Assembly (NCBI GenBank): GCA_033032865.1
Contig: JAWHQI010000201.1
Coordinates: forward strand, 3,721,501-3,785,500
DNA: 64,000 nucleotides
Origin: Dactylorhiza incarnata
Lineage: Eukaryota; Streptophyta; Magnoliopsida; Asparagales; Orchidaceae
Reading direction: 5' to 3'
The notes under the pieces are model-generated. The model was not told where the DNA came from and ran no database searches. It saw only the letters and a list, made by a program, of their open reading frames with translations. The position numbers were made by a program, and so were the translations under genes. This document shows, one piece after another, positions 13,546 to 25,043 of the stretch. Every line of letters starts with the position of its first letter. Within the stretch, counting starts at the first letter, position 1.

Positions 13546-13704
13546 AAAAATTGCCAAAATGCTGAAAAACAGAAATAAAGCTAAGTTATTAAGGAAACTA
13601 ATAAAACGAACCTATTACTCATTAATTTACATAAACTATTTACAATATTAGTTAAAATTATACTAGAAACTATACTAAAAATACAAATATTTTACTACTT
13701 ATCA

Positions 13705-14798
13705 GATATCAAGTAAAGTCATGAAGAAGGTAGTATGTCGATGATATCGTCGTAAAGATTACATATCGCTGACACGATCAACACGATATCAGCTTGAAGG
13801 AATCTTATCGTCTTGACAGTTGCAGAGTTGCATTTAATGCGCAGACTTTTTTGGAAATTGGTATTCAGGGAATGTGCATGCCGCCTATCTTACACACCAA
13901 TCAAGGAACAACTAATGATATATCTTCTGCAAAATATTGTCGTTTACACAGCATTTAAGAAGAATATTATTTATTTCTAATTAGTGCAAGTTCCAAAAAG
14001 GGAAAGCATTTATGGCATTTTATTCTGCCATTTCAGTATACATTCTTTGATGGTCTAATTAATTAAGGAATGAATGATTGAGGATCTTTATGCAAAAGTG
14101 CAGAGGAATATAAATAAATTTCAAAATTTCAAAATCTAGAGACAACTAATAATTCTCACTCTTATACTAAATCAGAAAGAAGAAAAGACCTGTACAAGAA
14201 AATCTTCAGTTAACTATGCTGTGAAAACTACAAGATGGAATCTTCTTCTATTTGTACAAGAAGCTAAACCTAATATATTCAGAAGAAGATTCAAGAAGGT
14301 TTGGGGTGATTCAAATCTCACCAAGCCTAAATATGTAAGAAGATGAAGGAGACCTAACTGTGAAAAGCTTTATCATTAAAGTCTTCTCTTCTACAACAGC
14401 AAAAACCATCTTCTCATCGTGTAGGATTCTTTGTGAACCTAAGGTTGTAGGATCTTGTAAATTGATCTGAGATGGTTGAGTTCTTTGTGAGCTTGAGTCC
14501 TGTAGGGTTCTTTGTGAGCTTGTGTGTAAGCTTTTTTGTGTGAGGGCTGAGGTAGGATCCTTTGTGATCTGAGTTCTAAGATCTTCTATATAGTGAAAAA
14601 GATCTGATATTTAGAGAAGTTGCCTAGTCTAGCACATTGCTAGATAGGTGGGAGGGATAATGGACTACCTCTTCACACATTGTCTTGAAAGGAACCACTA
14701 TAAATCACTATGTATTTTCTGTGCTTTGTTGAATAATTTTAAAGTAGTAAATAACCTTGAAAACACCTAATCACCCCCTCTAGGTGTAGATTGAATCA
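13705..14798 (+). mobile_element. Copia-like LTR, 3' portion
   Basis: The segment ends with an AATCACCCCCTCTAGG block and GATTGAATCA. It resembles the R-U5 end of the copia-like LTR at 20600-20945, including a 'ggactac...accactataaatc' block matching 'ggactac...acctctataaaatc'. Its left part has been displaced by the Athila-like LTR at 13704. Motifs such as ATATCGTCG and ACGATATCA near 13730-13810 may be its U3 array. There is no primer site after 14798; the sequence returns to giant-LTR DNA. No coding region is seen. Confidence 0.6.
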
Positions 14799-15092
<294 letters not shown>

Positions 15093-16170
15093 GATGAGCC
15101 CCATTTATTTATAGATTTTCATACTCATTTGGGCTTGTTTTCTTGCATTTGCACTACACTTTCAGTCCTGAATTACTTATATTCTACTCGTACACGCTTT
15201 CACTTTAAGTGCAATGTTTTGGCCTATTGTGGTGTGCAATTGCACGCTTTATTATTGGTGGTAAGCGCATTGTGCTCCCCATTATTTTTATGATATTATG
15301 CTTGTGCTGGAGGTGTGTTCCCAGCGTTTGGATTTGATGTGAAGGTGGGCAGATCTCTATTATGTCCAGATTTCTTATCTTCATGAATCGCATGTTGGTG
15401 GGTTTCTTTGATGCACGAACGATGCAACCGTGCGCTTTCATCTGCGGCTCAGAATGGTGTTATATCCCTGATCGTGCGATTTGTTCATTCACGGGCAGTT
15501 TCCACTTGCGCAAAGGAAATGCACGATCTCCTATTGTGAGCATGTTTTCGAGCTATCTGTATTTGCCCGAGCATTTTTACGCACGGTCGGTTTCGACCAT
15601 GCGTGAGTAAAATCGCACGGGCGATCTACTTCATCTTCCTGAGATTTATGTACATTTAATATCGCACGGTCCACGCACGGTCGTGTGTTCGACCGTGCGT
15701 TACCAAATTTCTAATCATTTTTATTTATGCCACAAGATCCTCCCTAATCCGAAAAAAATCTTCTTTCCCGCGCCCGAAGGGTTCCAGTTCCGCCATTTTT
15801 GTCGCTCCATCGCCGCCCACCTTCGGGAGGAGCTCCGGTCGTCATTCTCTTGCAAATCTACAGCCAGAGCATCCTCTTAGCATACTCCATCATTTGTATA
15901 CACCGAAGCTCCATTTTGAGGGATTTCTTGCTGTATAAGTGAAGTTCTCCGACGAGTTCCGAATCAAAGATTATTGATGGAGAAGACGGGTACATTAGAA
16001 GAAGGTGACAACTCTTACGGACCCCAGATGGCAGTTGGTGCCCGAGCTCGGACAAGGCTGACAACCCTAGATTCCGGACTTGAACCTTCGATGATTCTCC
16101 GCCCCTTTGGTTGTAATCTCACTCCCTTCATTTTGTAGTATTGTATACCTTTATTATTTGTGTGTATGAA

Positions 16171-17702
16171 TGATAGTGCTTTATTTATAGTTCTTTTTAT
16201 ATAATATTTTAGTAGTAATTAAGTAGTTTTATATAATTTTAGTTTAATATATATCTAATTCACTTTATTTTGTGTTTTCAGGTAATCTAGGGCTGCTAAT
16301 AGCAAATTCAAGCCCACAGCCGTGTTTAGGGGAAACTCCAGAACAAATCTGCAAAAATCCTAAGTACACGCCCCAGGTCATGGACGTGACCTTTGGGCGT
16401 GACCTTTGTCACGGTCGTGCTCCTCCTTCAGCTCCGGGATGACATTACCACGTCGGTTTATAATTACACGCCCCAGGTCACGGGCGTGACCTGGGGGCCT
16501 GACCTTCAGGTCACGGGCGTGACTCGCCAGATATGCATTCAATTCAAGCAGTTTTCGCCGCCGAGCCGTTCCAGCTTACACGCCCTTGGTCACGGGCGTG
16601 ACCTCTCCTGCAACTGCCAAATTAACTCCAGATCGCGCCGTTTCCCGCCGTTTCCTGACTCGGTCAAGACACGCCCTAGGTCACGGGCGTGACCTAGGCC
16701 GTGACCCGTCGAGATGATCAATTTTGGCGGTTTTTCTTCCCCAACGTTCCCGGGCTTTCATGACGCAGTTACGTAGCTTACACGCCCTTGGTCACGGGCG
16801 TGACCAAGGGCGTGACTCACCAATTTTCTGCCTATAAAAGCCAGCTGCTGCCAAAGTGATAGGGAACCAGTCCATGCTTGTTTGCATCATTTCTAGTATA
16901 GTTTTTCTACATTTTTCTTAGTGTAACTTTATTTTATGTCTTGTCTTTTTAATTCCTAGCTTAGATTTACTTTACTTGCAATTGTACTTTTCTTACATAG
17001 AATTAAAAATGTCTTTCTTCTCAATTATGTTTAGCTAATTTCCATAGCATTTGATCCGATGAATTCTTAAGCTTTTATATTTCGTAATATCTTATTCATA
17101 GTTTAGTTTTGGAAAACTAAGATTTGTCGTTGATTTGCAATTATTGGTTTCATATTTTTAGGGTATGATAATCAAGTTTGACCCGTATTTTAGTGTATCG
17201 AGAGATCCGTAAATATGGGTAGATCGCTCATCGGTAAAAAGAGTTGTATGCATTCCTCGAGAGAGGGTGACGCAAATCCAATAGTGGGGCTCACCGCATA
17301 AAGCAAGCTTAGGGGTTTCGACTGGCCGAGGGGTCTTAATCGATCAACCTAAGGTTAGGTGGTAGTTCTCTCGAAAGAGGCTCGATCATATTTTGGGAAC
17401 CTCCACGGTCAAGTTTGTCTAAATCAATTTATGATGTTTACGAAATATTTTACTTAAGAAGAATTCTCGATCAAATGTTTCATTTCTTTTATCATTTCTT
17501 TTATAAAACCTTTTCAAAACTCTATTTTATTTCCGATAAAATAATAATAATTTGCGTGAGTAGAAGTAATCAACAGACCCGTGGAATACGACACTTGATA
17601 TTTATTCTTAAATATCCTATGCTATGAACGATAGGTGCTCTTGCCTATAGTTCGTAGAATTTGGAGAAATAATATTTCGTAAATTTTAGCTATCTGTGAA
17701 CG
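16171..17702 (+). mobile_element. Athila-type solo LTR
   Basis: It starts TGATAGTGC and ends GTGAACG, with the terminal CA apparently mutated to CG. It is flanked by ATGAA at 16166-16170 and 17703-17707. The uninterrupted target is visible in the 3' LTR near 57621. The order of parts copies the Athila-A LTR: a 'caggtaatctagggctgctaatagc' type block, five hairpin units, a TATA box, then 'gagagggtga', 'aagcaagcttaggggtttcgac' and 'tacgacacttgat' type blocks. No internal region or primer site is present. Confidence 0.88.
16366..16840 (+). promoter_or_regulatory. Five-unit hairpin array plus TATA box
   Basis: Units begin (ACACG) at 16366, 16466, 16578, 16669 and 16780. Each contains GTCACGGGCGTGAC or a close variant. 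Most have outer arms that also pair (CACGCCC... with ...GGGCGTG), giving hairpins of about 36-40 nt. The spacing is 91-112 bp. TATAAAAG follows at 16833-16840. The array is placed as an upstream promoter element; the binding factor is unknown. Confidence 0.8.
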
Positions 17703-18291
17703 ATGAATGCTAAACCTTATTATTGCATTTATGCTTATTTCATGTCAATGTGAAATTATCCTATGGTTTATGCAAGTGAGGAGCGCCCCCATTCCATCTT
17801 CCATCCATCATTACCCTCTATTCCATTACACAAGCCTACTCTTCCACTACGTGAGCCTACTCTTGCATTACGCAATCCACATTGTGAAGCGGTGCTAATG
17901 GCTCGTATAATCCACTTGACTTTCGCCAGTGCGAACCACTCCATCCGCTTGCCTTCTCGCCCATCCACCTAGTGAAGTAGTGCATAGCGGCCTGCATAGT
18001 TTCCATCTGCCCGGTGAAGAAGCGCATAACGACCTACATAGGAGTAGTTTAGTTTCTTTTCATTTATTTTCCATAAACCAAATCACTCCCTAAACATTCA
18101 CCCGACCTAAAGAACTTCGATCTCAAGTCCTTCCTCGAAGGTAAACTCAACCTTATTGCGTTCCTTAGAGATTCGATACTTGGGGATTCACTCCCACATT
18201 TTATATTACTTGAACAATCGGTACACTGTCATTTTATGCCGCAGTCTCGCTACTGCCTATAGTGGTGTGCAAGATTCACGCATCAAGTTTT

Positions 18292-18309
18292 TGGCGCCAT
18301 TGCCGGGGA
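18292..18309 (+). other. Primer binding site, tRNA-Asp type (Athila-B)
   Basis: TGGCGCCATTGCCGGGGA starts 6 bp after the LTR end. Athila elements use a site complementary to the 3' end of tRNA-Asp; this copy differs from the usual TGGCGCCGTTGCCGGGGA by one base. Confidence 0.9.
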
Positions 18310-18543
18310 ACACAGTCGTGTGAGTTTCTAGAGAGGGAGTTGAGAGATAGAATCCCTTTTCCATTTGTTTATACCATTTTCTTATTTGTTTTAGTTCTTA
18401 GAATTTGTCATTTTAAATTTTATTATTCCTTTTCTATTTTGTGATTTATCTAATGCAGGCGTTCATTTTTATTATTATTTCTTATGTGTAGTTAATTCTT
18501 GCAAAGAAATTTTATTTGTTGGTGAATTCTCCCCCACTACACC
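18310..18543 (+). other. Athila-B leader, non-coding
   Basis: T-rich sequence between the primer site and the first zinc-knuckle frame. No open frame or motif is recognised. Confidence 0.6.
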
Positions 18544-19268
18544 ATGTTTGCTGCTTTTAATATTCGTTGTAGATGGTGTGAAGATTATAACCATTCTAGA
18601 AATAAATGCCCCGCTGGAGATAGTGGGCATAATTCTCGAGGCTCGGTGTATGGACCACCGTCCGCTTACAGTACTTCATACACTGTACCCAAGTCTTATG
18701 GTCACTCTTCTTCACCCCATTAACCATTTTTTTATTCCTCTCTGGCCCCGTCTGGACCGAGGAGTAATGGAAAACGGTGTTTGTGCTGTCATCTCACGGA
18801 GCATGCATTGAAAGATTACACAAAATTTCAACGCCAGATGGAGGAGGATGATGAACCTGATGTTCTTATCGTTCCATCCACCTCTCATTTGGGTGCTCAT
18901 TCTGATTCTGATGATATATTTACAGTACCACCTTGTCTATGGTGCACTGCTGCGGATTTCCCCATCATACTTTCTGCTAATTGGTGTGACGACATGGTGG
19001 AGACTTCTCTCCCGGCGCATTCATCACTCCTTTTGGATTCGCCCCCGAAGGAACCTGTGACATTTTCTCTGATGATGTTATTACCTTTGTTCCTCCGCTT
19101 TCTTTGTAAGAACTGTCTGCACCTATTTTTTGTGAGTTGGTTGATGATGTTATGTAGGAAGTTCATTCGAAGCCTAAGGATGCGCCAAAGTGGGACTAGG
19201 ATGTTATTCTCTCTGATGGGGAGTGAGACTCCTTGGAACACAATGACGCACCGAGGTGGGATAAGGAG
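18544..19268 (+). pseudogene. Gag-like zinc-knuckle ORF remnant (Athila-B)
   Basis: One frame from ATG 18544 holds a perfect CX2CX4HX4C zinc knuckle (CRWCEDYNHSRNKC, 18568-18609). It meets a TAA at 18721, then continues in the same frame into a second knuckle-like motif at 18778-18819 in which the last Cys is Tyr (CLCCHLTEHALKDY). An acidic, Ser/Asp-rich tail follows (DDEPDVLIVPSTS, HSDSDD) and then breaks by frameshift and stops. Paired CCHC knuckles are typical of retroelement nucleocapsid, which binds element RNA. The frame is interrupted at 19268 by the copia-like insertion; acidic sequence resumes at 48711. No capsid domain is recognisable. Function is inferred from the knuckles alone. 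Confidence 0.55.
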
Positions 19269-20945
19269 TGTTGGGAAAACCCTTGATTTATCTTAACAAA
19301 TTACCTAAAAGTAATTTTATCTCTTAGGTTTTATTTAACCTAGGTATAGTAAGGGTAATCTGGTAATTAGATGTCTTAGGATGTCACACTCAATCTAGGG
19401 TGTCAAGACCATATCAAGAGAAGCACAATTTGGGCAGAGGTAACATTTGCATCGAATAGAAATCGACGCAACATCAAGTTAAGGTCGATGTTACTCTAAC
19501 TAGAAGTACAAGTGGTCCAACCCTTCAATCGAAGCAATTCAAGTCGACGTTACATTGAAAGGATATCGACACAGATGCCAAGGACCTGTCGAAGTATCTT
19601 GAGAAGTCGACGCTGCTTCTACTTCAACTCAGTGCAGAAGGAAGTATCTGTTGAAGCCAACTAAAGTCGACGCAACATCGACTTCATTTCGCGCAGATAA
19701 TGAAGTTCAGAATCAAGCCTTCAACTCGACGGTTACGTCGATAAGGTTTCAACGCAACATCGACAAGCTGAGTTCAATCAGAGCAAGAATGAATTTGAAG
19801 CTGCTCTTACAAGAACTTGAAGGTGCGTCGATAAGAGAGAAGGAGAAGTCGACGCAACGTCGAATACAGTCTGAAAAGGAAACCTTTTCAGCTGTCATTT
19901 TGGACCCTCTCTCATGGCCCACAATACTGAAGATCATTCTCCAACGGCTTAATTATTGCCCCAAATAGAAAGAAGAATTAAAACTGGGCACAAAAACATT
20001 CTTGGAAACAAGCATACAGTTGGTGGACGGGTCGTGAATTAAAGAAGGAATGAAAGATAAATTGTCTAGGCAAAATACCTTTTCAGGACCTACCAGAAAA
20101 GGAAATTAATTCAAATTAAAAAGGGACAAAAAAAGGGAGGAGAATAAAGAAAAAAAGGATTCATCACTATCGGTTGGAGTTTTTTGATTGGGGCTTCCAA
20201 TTCTTCTTCCTCCTGGAACCCTAATAGAGACAAATACAGTGAAAAACAAGAACTGCTCTCCCTCTCTTAGTACAGAATATATGAAGGCTGCTTTTCATCA
20301 ATACCATATAGCAGCCAGATTTCAATCAGAAGGAAGAAAGAGGATCTGATAATCATAGATCCTGCAAATCATCTCAATCATAAGACGGAGTTCATCATCA
20401 GCAGATCTAGTGAAAGAATATAGAAGCTGATCTTGAGATAGGCTTCAAAAGATTTCTGAGAACAGAATTCTTCTTCCTCCCCCTTCTTCTTTCTCCTTTT
20501 CCTTCTCAACTGTAAAAGAGTTTTAAGAATCCCTCTTCCAAAGGATTCAGTGGTTAAAGATCTCATTATCAAGAGATTTGGTTGGTTCATGATCTCCTTA
20601 TCAAAAGATCATTGGTTCTAGGAGTCTCCTTATCAAAAGACTCAGGCACAGGTGGTGCATTCCTACCAGGTGGTAGAAGAGAGGACTACCCAAATTTTGG
20701 GGAACCTCTATAAAATCTTTGTGTCTTCTGGTTGTGAATTTATTGTGCTGTCTCATTTCTTTCATTGTTTTCCTGCTTTACTTAATATCACTTGTTTAAT
20801 TCTGTATGTGGAATTGTTGGAGCATAATACTCAGTATTTTATTGTGTTTGCACAAGTTGGATAGAATTATTTTTAAAATCTCTATTCACCCCCCCCCCCC
20901 CCCCCCCCCTCTAGAGTATACTCAGAGGCACACTGTGCACTTTCA
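19269..20945 (+). repeat. 5' LTR of copia-like element (1677 bp)
   Basis: Starts TGTTGGGAAAACCC and ends GTGCACTTTCA just before the primer site. U3 carries a series of TCGACG/CGTCGA palindromes (19450-19865). A run of 21 C residues at 20889-20909 is expanded relative to 8 C residues in the 3' LTR (about 48662-48669). Confidence 0.93.
19450..19865 (+). promoter_or_regulatory. TCGACG...CGTCGA palindrome array in U3
   Basis: About ten copies or half-copies of a palindrome of the form TCGACGCAACRTCGA occur, for example around 19452, 19540, 19665, 19725 and 19848. Half-sites differ by single transitions, consistent with decay of an originally perfect repeat. The array occupies the same U3 position as the hairpins of the Athila LTRs. 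A promoter or enhancer role is inferred from position; I do not see a clear TATA box. Confidence 0.6.
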
Positions 20946-20947
20946 AT

Positions 20948-20958
20948 TGGTATCAGAG
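20948..20958 (+). other. Primer binding site, tRNA-iMet type
   Basis: TGGTATCAGAG two bases after the LTR end, the standard initiator-Met primer site of plant copia elements. Confidence 0.92.
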
Positions 20959-21040
20959 GGAGGTTGATCATTAAAAGGTTAACACCTTGATAAAAAAAAC
21001 CTCATACTCTTTTCTCATTATTTCAAATTTTTTTTTAAAG

Positions 21041-22937
21041 AAATTGATTTCTAAGGATTATGCTTCTATAAGACCCCCAGTGTGTAACTTGAATAAGTTC
21101 ACACTCTAGAAGGCCAGAATAAGGCTCTATCTGAATTACATTGATGAAGACATCTATAATGTTCTTCTCACAGGTCCTCCAGCTCCAGTCAGACAAAAGG
21201 CAGGAGAATCCTCAACAACTGAGGCTGTCCCAAGAAGTGAGTGGACAGAGGCTGAGAAGAAGGTCAAGGCATGTGATGCCAGGTCCATGAACATTATGGT
21301 TTCAATAATGTCAGATGACATTTTCCAGAAGGTTGTTGAATGCCAATCAGCAAAAGATATCTGGGATTCTCTCACCAGAATGGTGGAAGGAAGCTCAGAT
21401 GAAAGAAAGGACAGGAAGTCCCTTCTCATATCCCAGTATGAGAACTTTCAGAAGAAAGCTGAAGAATATGTTGCTGATATGTATGATAGATTCAACTTTA
21501 TCATTAATGAGCTCAGAGGCTTGGACAAGGAGATTTCCTTGACTGAAATTAATGATAAAATCCTCATGTGCTTCCCTAGCTCATGGGATTCAAGGATCTG
21601 GTCAATTAGAGAGTCCAGGTGCCACAGAGAAATCTCTACTGAAGCTTTGCTAGGAAAGCTTAAGTCATATGAGATGCTTTTGAAGAATAGGGCTGAGTCA
21701 GAAGAAAGGGTGACTACTCCAGCTCCTATCCAAAGGAGCCTTGATCTGAAAGCTACTGAAGGAGAGCCCTCTACTCCTAAAGATGAAATGTTCAATATCC
21801 TAGCAAGGAGATTCAAGAAATGGGTCAAGACAGAAAACTCAAGGAGATGAGAAAGGAACTCAAGGCCATGTATGATAAAACTCCAAAGAAGGAGATTGTC
21901 TATTTTACCTACAACAAACCAGGGCACATAGCTCCTGAGTGCTCACAAGAACAAAGGGACAGAAGCAGCAAAAAGGATGAAAAGAAGAAGAAGTCTTTCA
22001 AAGGGAAAGACGAGAAGAAAGCCAAGGACTTCATTGTTGAGACATAGAGTGACTCAAAAGCAGAGTTAAGCTGCTCATCATCTGAAAGTGATGATGAAGC
22101 AGAAGCAGAGACATCATGCATGATGGCACTGGGGATTTCATCAAATGATGAAGAAGAGCGGGTATATTTATGTTTGATGATTTTGATTTTAGTTCAGATG
22201 ATTTTAAAACCCGTTTTAAAGAATTCTATAATGACTTTATCAAAATTCAAAAAGAATTGTAAGCAGATAGAGAAGAGTTAGAAAACTTTAAGAAAGATGA
22301 ACTCTACTCAGCAAATAACAACTTAAGACATGAGATTAAGGACAAAGAAGTAGAGCTAATAGAAACAAGGAATGAAAACAAAAAATTAACAGAAGAGTTA
22401 GCAAAGGCAAAAGCCTTTGAGGACTCTCTCAATGGGAGGAGTCAAACTCTCAGAGACATCACAGATTATCTCTCAATGAGATTCAATCACATAGGGTTAG
22501 GAGAAGAGTCATCCAATAGCACAAAAATCCCTAGGAAACCTTCCTGGAAAAATCCAGTTAACTTCATTAGACCTAGTGACTATGAATCATGTGAGGATAG
22601 TGCAAGAACTAAGGGTCAGGAAGCTAATAGACCAAAGAAAACAACTAGAGTTAATCTAACAAATCACAACAAAGAAAAGAAATCTCAAGAGAAGAATAAT
22701 GTAGAAAAACTAAACAATCAAAAGGTAAAAGCAAAACCTAGGATAATAAGACATTCTGCCGATCTCCTATATTTAGATACATTCTATACTCATTTCAAGT
22801 ATCAAAATAATAGGTCTAGAAAACCCATTCCTTATCATCCAAAAGGGTATTATGAAATACCCTTCTATTTTTTCATTGAACCCTACAATGGTAAAAACAA
22901 AGGGCCCAAGGTAACCTGGGTTCCTTCTAATGTTTGA
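21041..22937 (+). pseudogene. gag: SIRE-like copia gag, decayed
   Basis: The frame is recognisable from about 21041 (ASIRPPVCNLNKF, then a TAG where W is usual). A capsid-like region follows (LYLNYIDEDIYNVLLTGPP, AKDIWDSL, YADMYDRF-type motifs). A frameshift near 21840 leads into a zinc knuckle whose first two Cys are Tyr (VYFTYNKPGHIAPEC at about 21897-21941). An acidic stretch (SSSESDDEAEAE), a charged coiled-coil-like region and a C-terminus ending GPKVTWVPSNV at 22937 complete it. That ending is the usual join to protease in SIRE-type elements, but no protease follows. Several stops make it non-functional. Gag forms the capsid and packages element RNA. Family assignment is moderately firm. 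Confidence 0.75.
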
Positions 22938-23190
22938 ATTACTTGTGCAGGATAAGGTAGGGGACTATCTAGGAGATAGTGAGAATAGGAATGAAGAACT
23001 AAACTCAATCAAGGGAGTGATTACTTCTCTTAATTCCCTTGTTATCTTTATTGTTCATAAAATTAACATCATAAACTCTATTTTCAATAAATATAATTGC
23101 TGGGAAAAACAACAAGAATTTTCTAAGGAAATGGATCTGTTCATTCATAGGTGCGTCAAATAGAAGTTGATGTACCATTGACTCGTACTC
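22938..23190 (+). other. Spacer after gag, no coding signal
   Basis: Between gag and the internal palindrome array. A short open frame (22930-23163) is rich in Asn, Ile and Lys and matches no domain I know. This is where pol would stand in a complete element. Confidence 0.5.
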
Positions 23191-23199
23191 GACACCAGC

Positions 23200-23530
23200 A
23201 TCAAGAAGCACTCAAAGTGGATAATTTGAATAGAACTCGATGCAGCGTCAAGTTCATATCGACGCATATGTCTTCTCAATGGGCGCTGCTCAAAGTCGAG
23301 GTAGCGTAGATTAGAAATCGATGTAACGTCGACAGGACTGCATTAACAGGACTACGTTGACTTAAGAACTGCTGAACAATCTCGACGTTACGTCGAATAC
23401 TAGTTGACGTAACATCGATATAACAGCGTGCGCAAAACTACTTCCAGAAGCAATCTCGACACAGCTTTGTGCGCCAAATAATAAGTTTTATTGATGGTGC
23501 ATCGATCTAAACCCTAAGTTACGATGAATC
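23200..23530 (+). promoter_or_regulatory. Internal copy of the U3 TCGACG palindromes
   Basis: Motifs of the LTR type recur here, for example CTCGACGTTACGTCGAAT followed by TTGACGTAACATCGAT around 23380-23418, and others at about 23255, 23320 and 23455. They lie 150-450 bp upstream of ORF2 and nowhere else in the interior. This suggests a separate control region for ORF2; expression data would be needed to show it. Confidence 0.6.
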
Positions 23531-23589
23531 GTCTTCTTCTAAGCAACTACATCGTCGAGATCATTGCGTTTTCAAATTTTCTGACTCTT

Positions 23590-23658
23590 GCTCTCCTCTT
23601 TTCCAGCTCTCTCGCATTTTCTTCCCTCTTTCTCTCTCGTTTATCTTTGTGATTGCAG
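23590..23658 (+). promoter_or_regulatory. Candidate 3' splice acceptor before ORF2
   Basis: A long pyrimidine tract (TTTTCTTCCCTCTTTCTCTC and further) leads to TTTGTGATTGCAG at 23646-23658, 15 bp ahead of the first ATG of ORF2. This fits a plant 3' splice site and would let ORF2 be made from a spliced transcript. It is an alternative or an addition to an internal promoter. Confidence 0.5.
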
Positions 23659-23672
23659 GTGATATCAGTCAG

Positions 23673-25043
23673 ATGGCTCCACCAAAAGTGAACTTAGGTT
23701 TTGATGTGGATATTGATTCTTTCAGTGCAGCGGCTGAAAGCTTCAAGGCCATTCTTGGTCTATTTCAAGATGTTGTCTTAACCAAGCTGATATCCATAAG
23801 ATGCAAGATCTTGGACATTGAACTGACTGAGTTTAAAGATAGTGTTCAAATAGAAGAGGATGGATCCCTCAAGGGAAAAGTGTCTGACACAGATGTACTG
23901 ATGACAGAGGAGTTACTGAATCAAACATATGATCTTCTAACTGGAAATGAGTCAGATGAGTTAACAGGGGATGATACCAAGAGGGCCATGGAGCTTATGA
24001 AGTTCAAGAAGGACAAGCTGACCAATCTGAAGAAGATTGATCTTGGGGAAGAATATAGATTCCTTGCTGACATAGTAGGGAAGGTGATGTTATGTAAGAT
24101 CTCAGCACATTATGTTGTTCCAAAGCAACAACTTCAAATTATGGGAGCTTTAGTTCTTAAGAAAAGGATCAATTGGGGGAAATGTCTCCTAAGGTTTATT
24201 GGGCACAAATATGCCCACAGAGAAAATGCCTATTTGAGGATAATGAGTGAGGTATTGCTTCACCACTATCCTGGTGTGTGTAAGTTAAAAGGAGTGCCTA
24301 TTCCTCTTGGAAAGAGAATAAATATAGGAATGTTCTCCAAATGGACCAGATATATATTGAAGCCTGGTCAAGCTCCAGCCTCACCTCGTCCCTCTCCTCC
24401 ACCTCAAGATTCAGAGAGGCATATCCCAGATCCTCCAAGGGACAATATTCTTCCTTCTCCCTCTCAAACTCCACTGTACACAGCTCCAGATCTCCCTCAG
24501 GATGATGCTCCAGCTCAACAATCTCCCCAGCAACAACAACAACTCCCTCTATCCTTTCCATTTTCTTCAGTCCCAGAGCCATCACCTCCCATTCCTCATC
24601 AGTTTGCACCTCCACCACCATTAATTCATATCTCACCTGACATTTACCATGCTCTCTCCCCTATCCAAGAAGACTTCCCCCCATCACCTCCTCCATCTAC
24701 CTCTCATTTCCTTCCAATTGACCTTGAGCAGGTCATCTCTAAGACAATTGGTCTTGCATCCTTCACTTTTGTAGATCTATTGGCCTCTCAAGCAAGACAG
24801 TTTGACAGGAAGTATTCCCAGATGGAGGCTGTATTATTAGATTCTAAAAGATTCATCCAGAGCCTCAAGGACTTTATGTCTTCCTCCATGCTCACAAAAG
24901 AGTTCTTAACCTCTCTTGCCAGCAAGGTTAAGAAGGGGGAGAATATTCTTGAGGAAGAAAGGCATGTATTAGGGGTGGGTGGCCTTACTGATGTTTCTCC
25001 TGCTCCTGAAAAAGTTACCACCTTCCAAGGTGCACATGTCTAG
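23673..25043 (+). CDS. ORF2: proline-rich accessory protein of copia-like element
   Basis: An uninterrupted frame of 456 codons from ATG 23673 (MAPPKVNLGFDVDIDSF). The N-terminal 230 residues look globular, with a conserved-looking block at residues 148-178 (VV, then R-I-N-W-G, LL, F, H). Residues 232-347 are Pro/Ser/Gln-rich, and a helical, charged C-terminus follows. After the TAG at 25041 the same frame continues with acidic then basic sequence to a TGA at 25422, broken only by two more TAGs; each of the three could derive from CAG by one C-to-T change. It sits where SIRE-type elements carry an extra ORF, but I see no signal peptide or membrane segment, so 'envelope' is not supported. The fold may resemble the 'putative plant transposon protein' domain. 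Function unknown. Confidence 0.7.
   Translation: MAPPKVNLGFDVDIDSFSAAAESFKAILGLFQDVVLTKLISIRCKILDIELTEFKDSVQIEEDGSLKGKVSDTDVLMTEELLNQTYDLLTGNESDELTGDDTKRAMELMKFKKDKLTNLKKIDLGEEYRFLADIVGKVMLCKISAHYVVPKQQLQIMGALVLKKRINWGKCLLRFIGHKYAHRENAYLRIMSEVLLHHYPGVCKLKGVPIPLGKRINIGMFSKWTRYILKPGQAPASPRPSPPPQDSERHIPDPPRDNILPSPSQTPLYTAPDLPQDDAPAQQSPQQQQQLPLSFPFSSVPEPSPPIPHQFAPPPPLIHISPDIYHALSPIQEDFPPSPPPSTSHFLPIDLEQVISKTIGLASFTFVDLLASQARQFDRKYSQMEAVLLDSKRFIQSLKDFMSSSMLTKEFLTSLASKVKKGENILEEERHVLGVGGLTDVSPAPEKVTTFQGAHV

Larger units (their letters stand above)
11004..13704 (-). mobile_element. Athila-like LTR, partial, interrupted
   Basis: The plus strand ends ACTTATCA at 13704, the reverse complement of TGATAAGT, matching the TGATA... 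start of the other Athila-type LTRs. On the minus strand it carries the same order of parts as 26218-27821: U3 start, an array of GTCACGGGCGTGAC-like hairpins (13141-13545), a TATA box (about 13115-13125), then the block with the gagagggtga and gatcgctca motifs (11004-11110). It is broken by a copia-like solo LTR at 11342-12660, and its sense 3' end is cut by the giant element at 11003. It contains no coding region. Whether it was a solo LTR cannot be seen here. Confidence 0.75.

Noticed and set aside
18781..19296. A 171-codon protein starting at 18781
   Set aside because: The first codon is TTG within the second knuckle, and the frame runs over the insertion site into the copia-like LTR.
23649..23672. 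Upstream start for ORF2 at 23649
   Set aside because: That codon is not ATG and lies across the candidate splice acceptor; ATG 23673 starts a better N-terminus.
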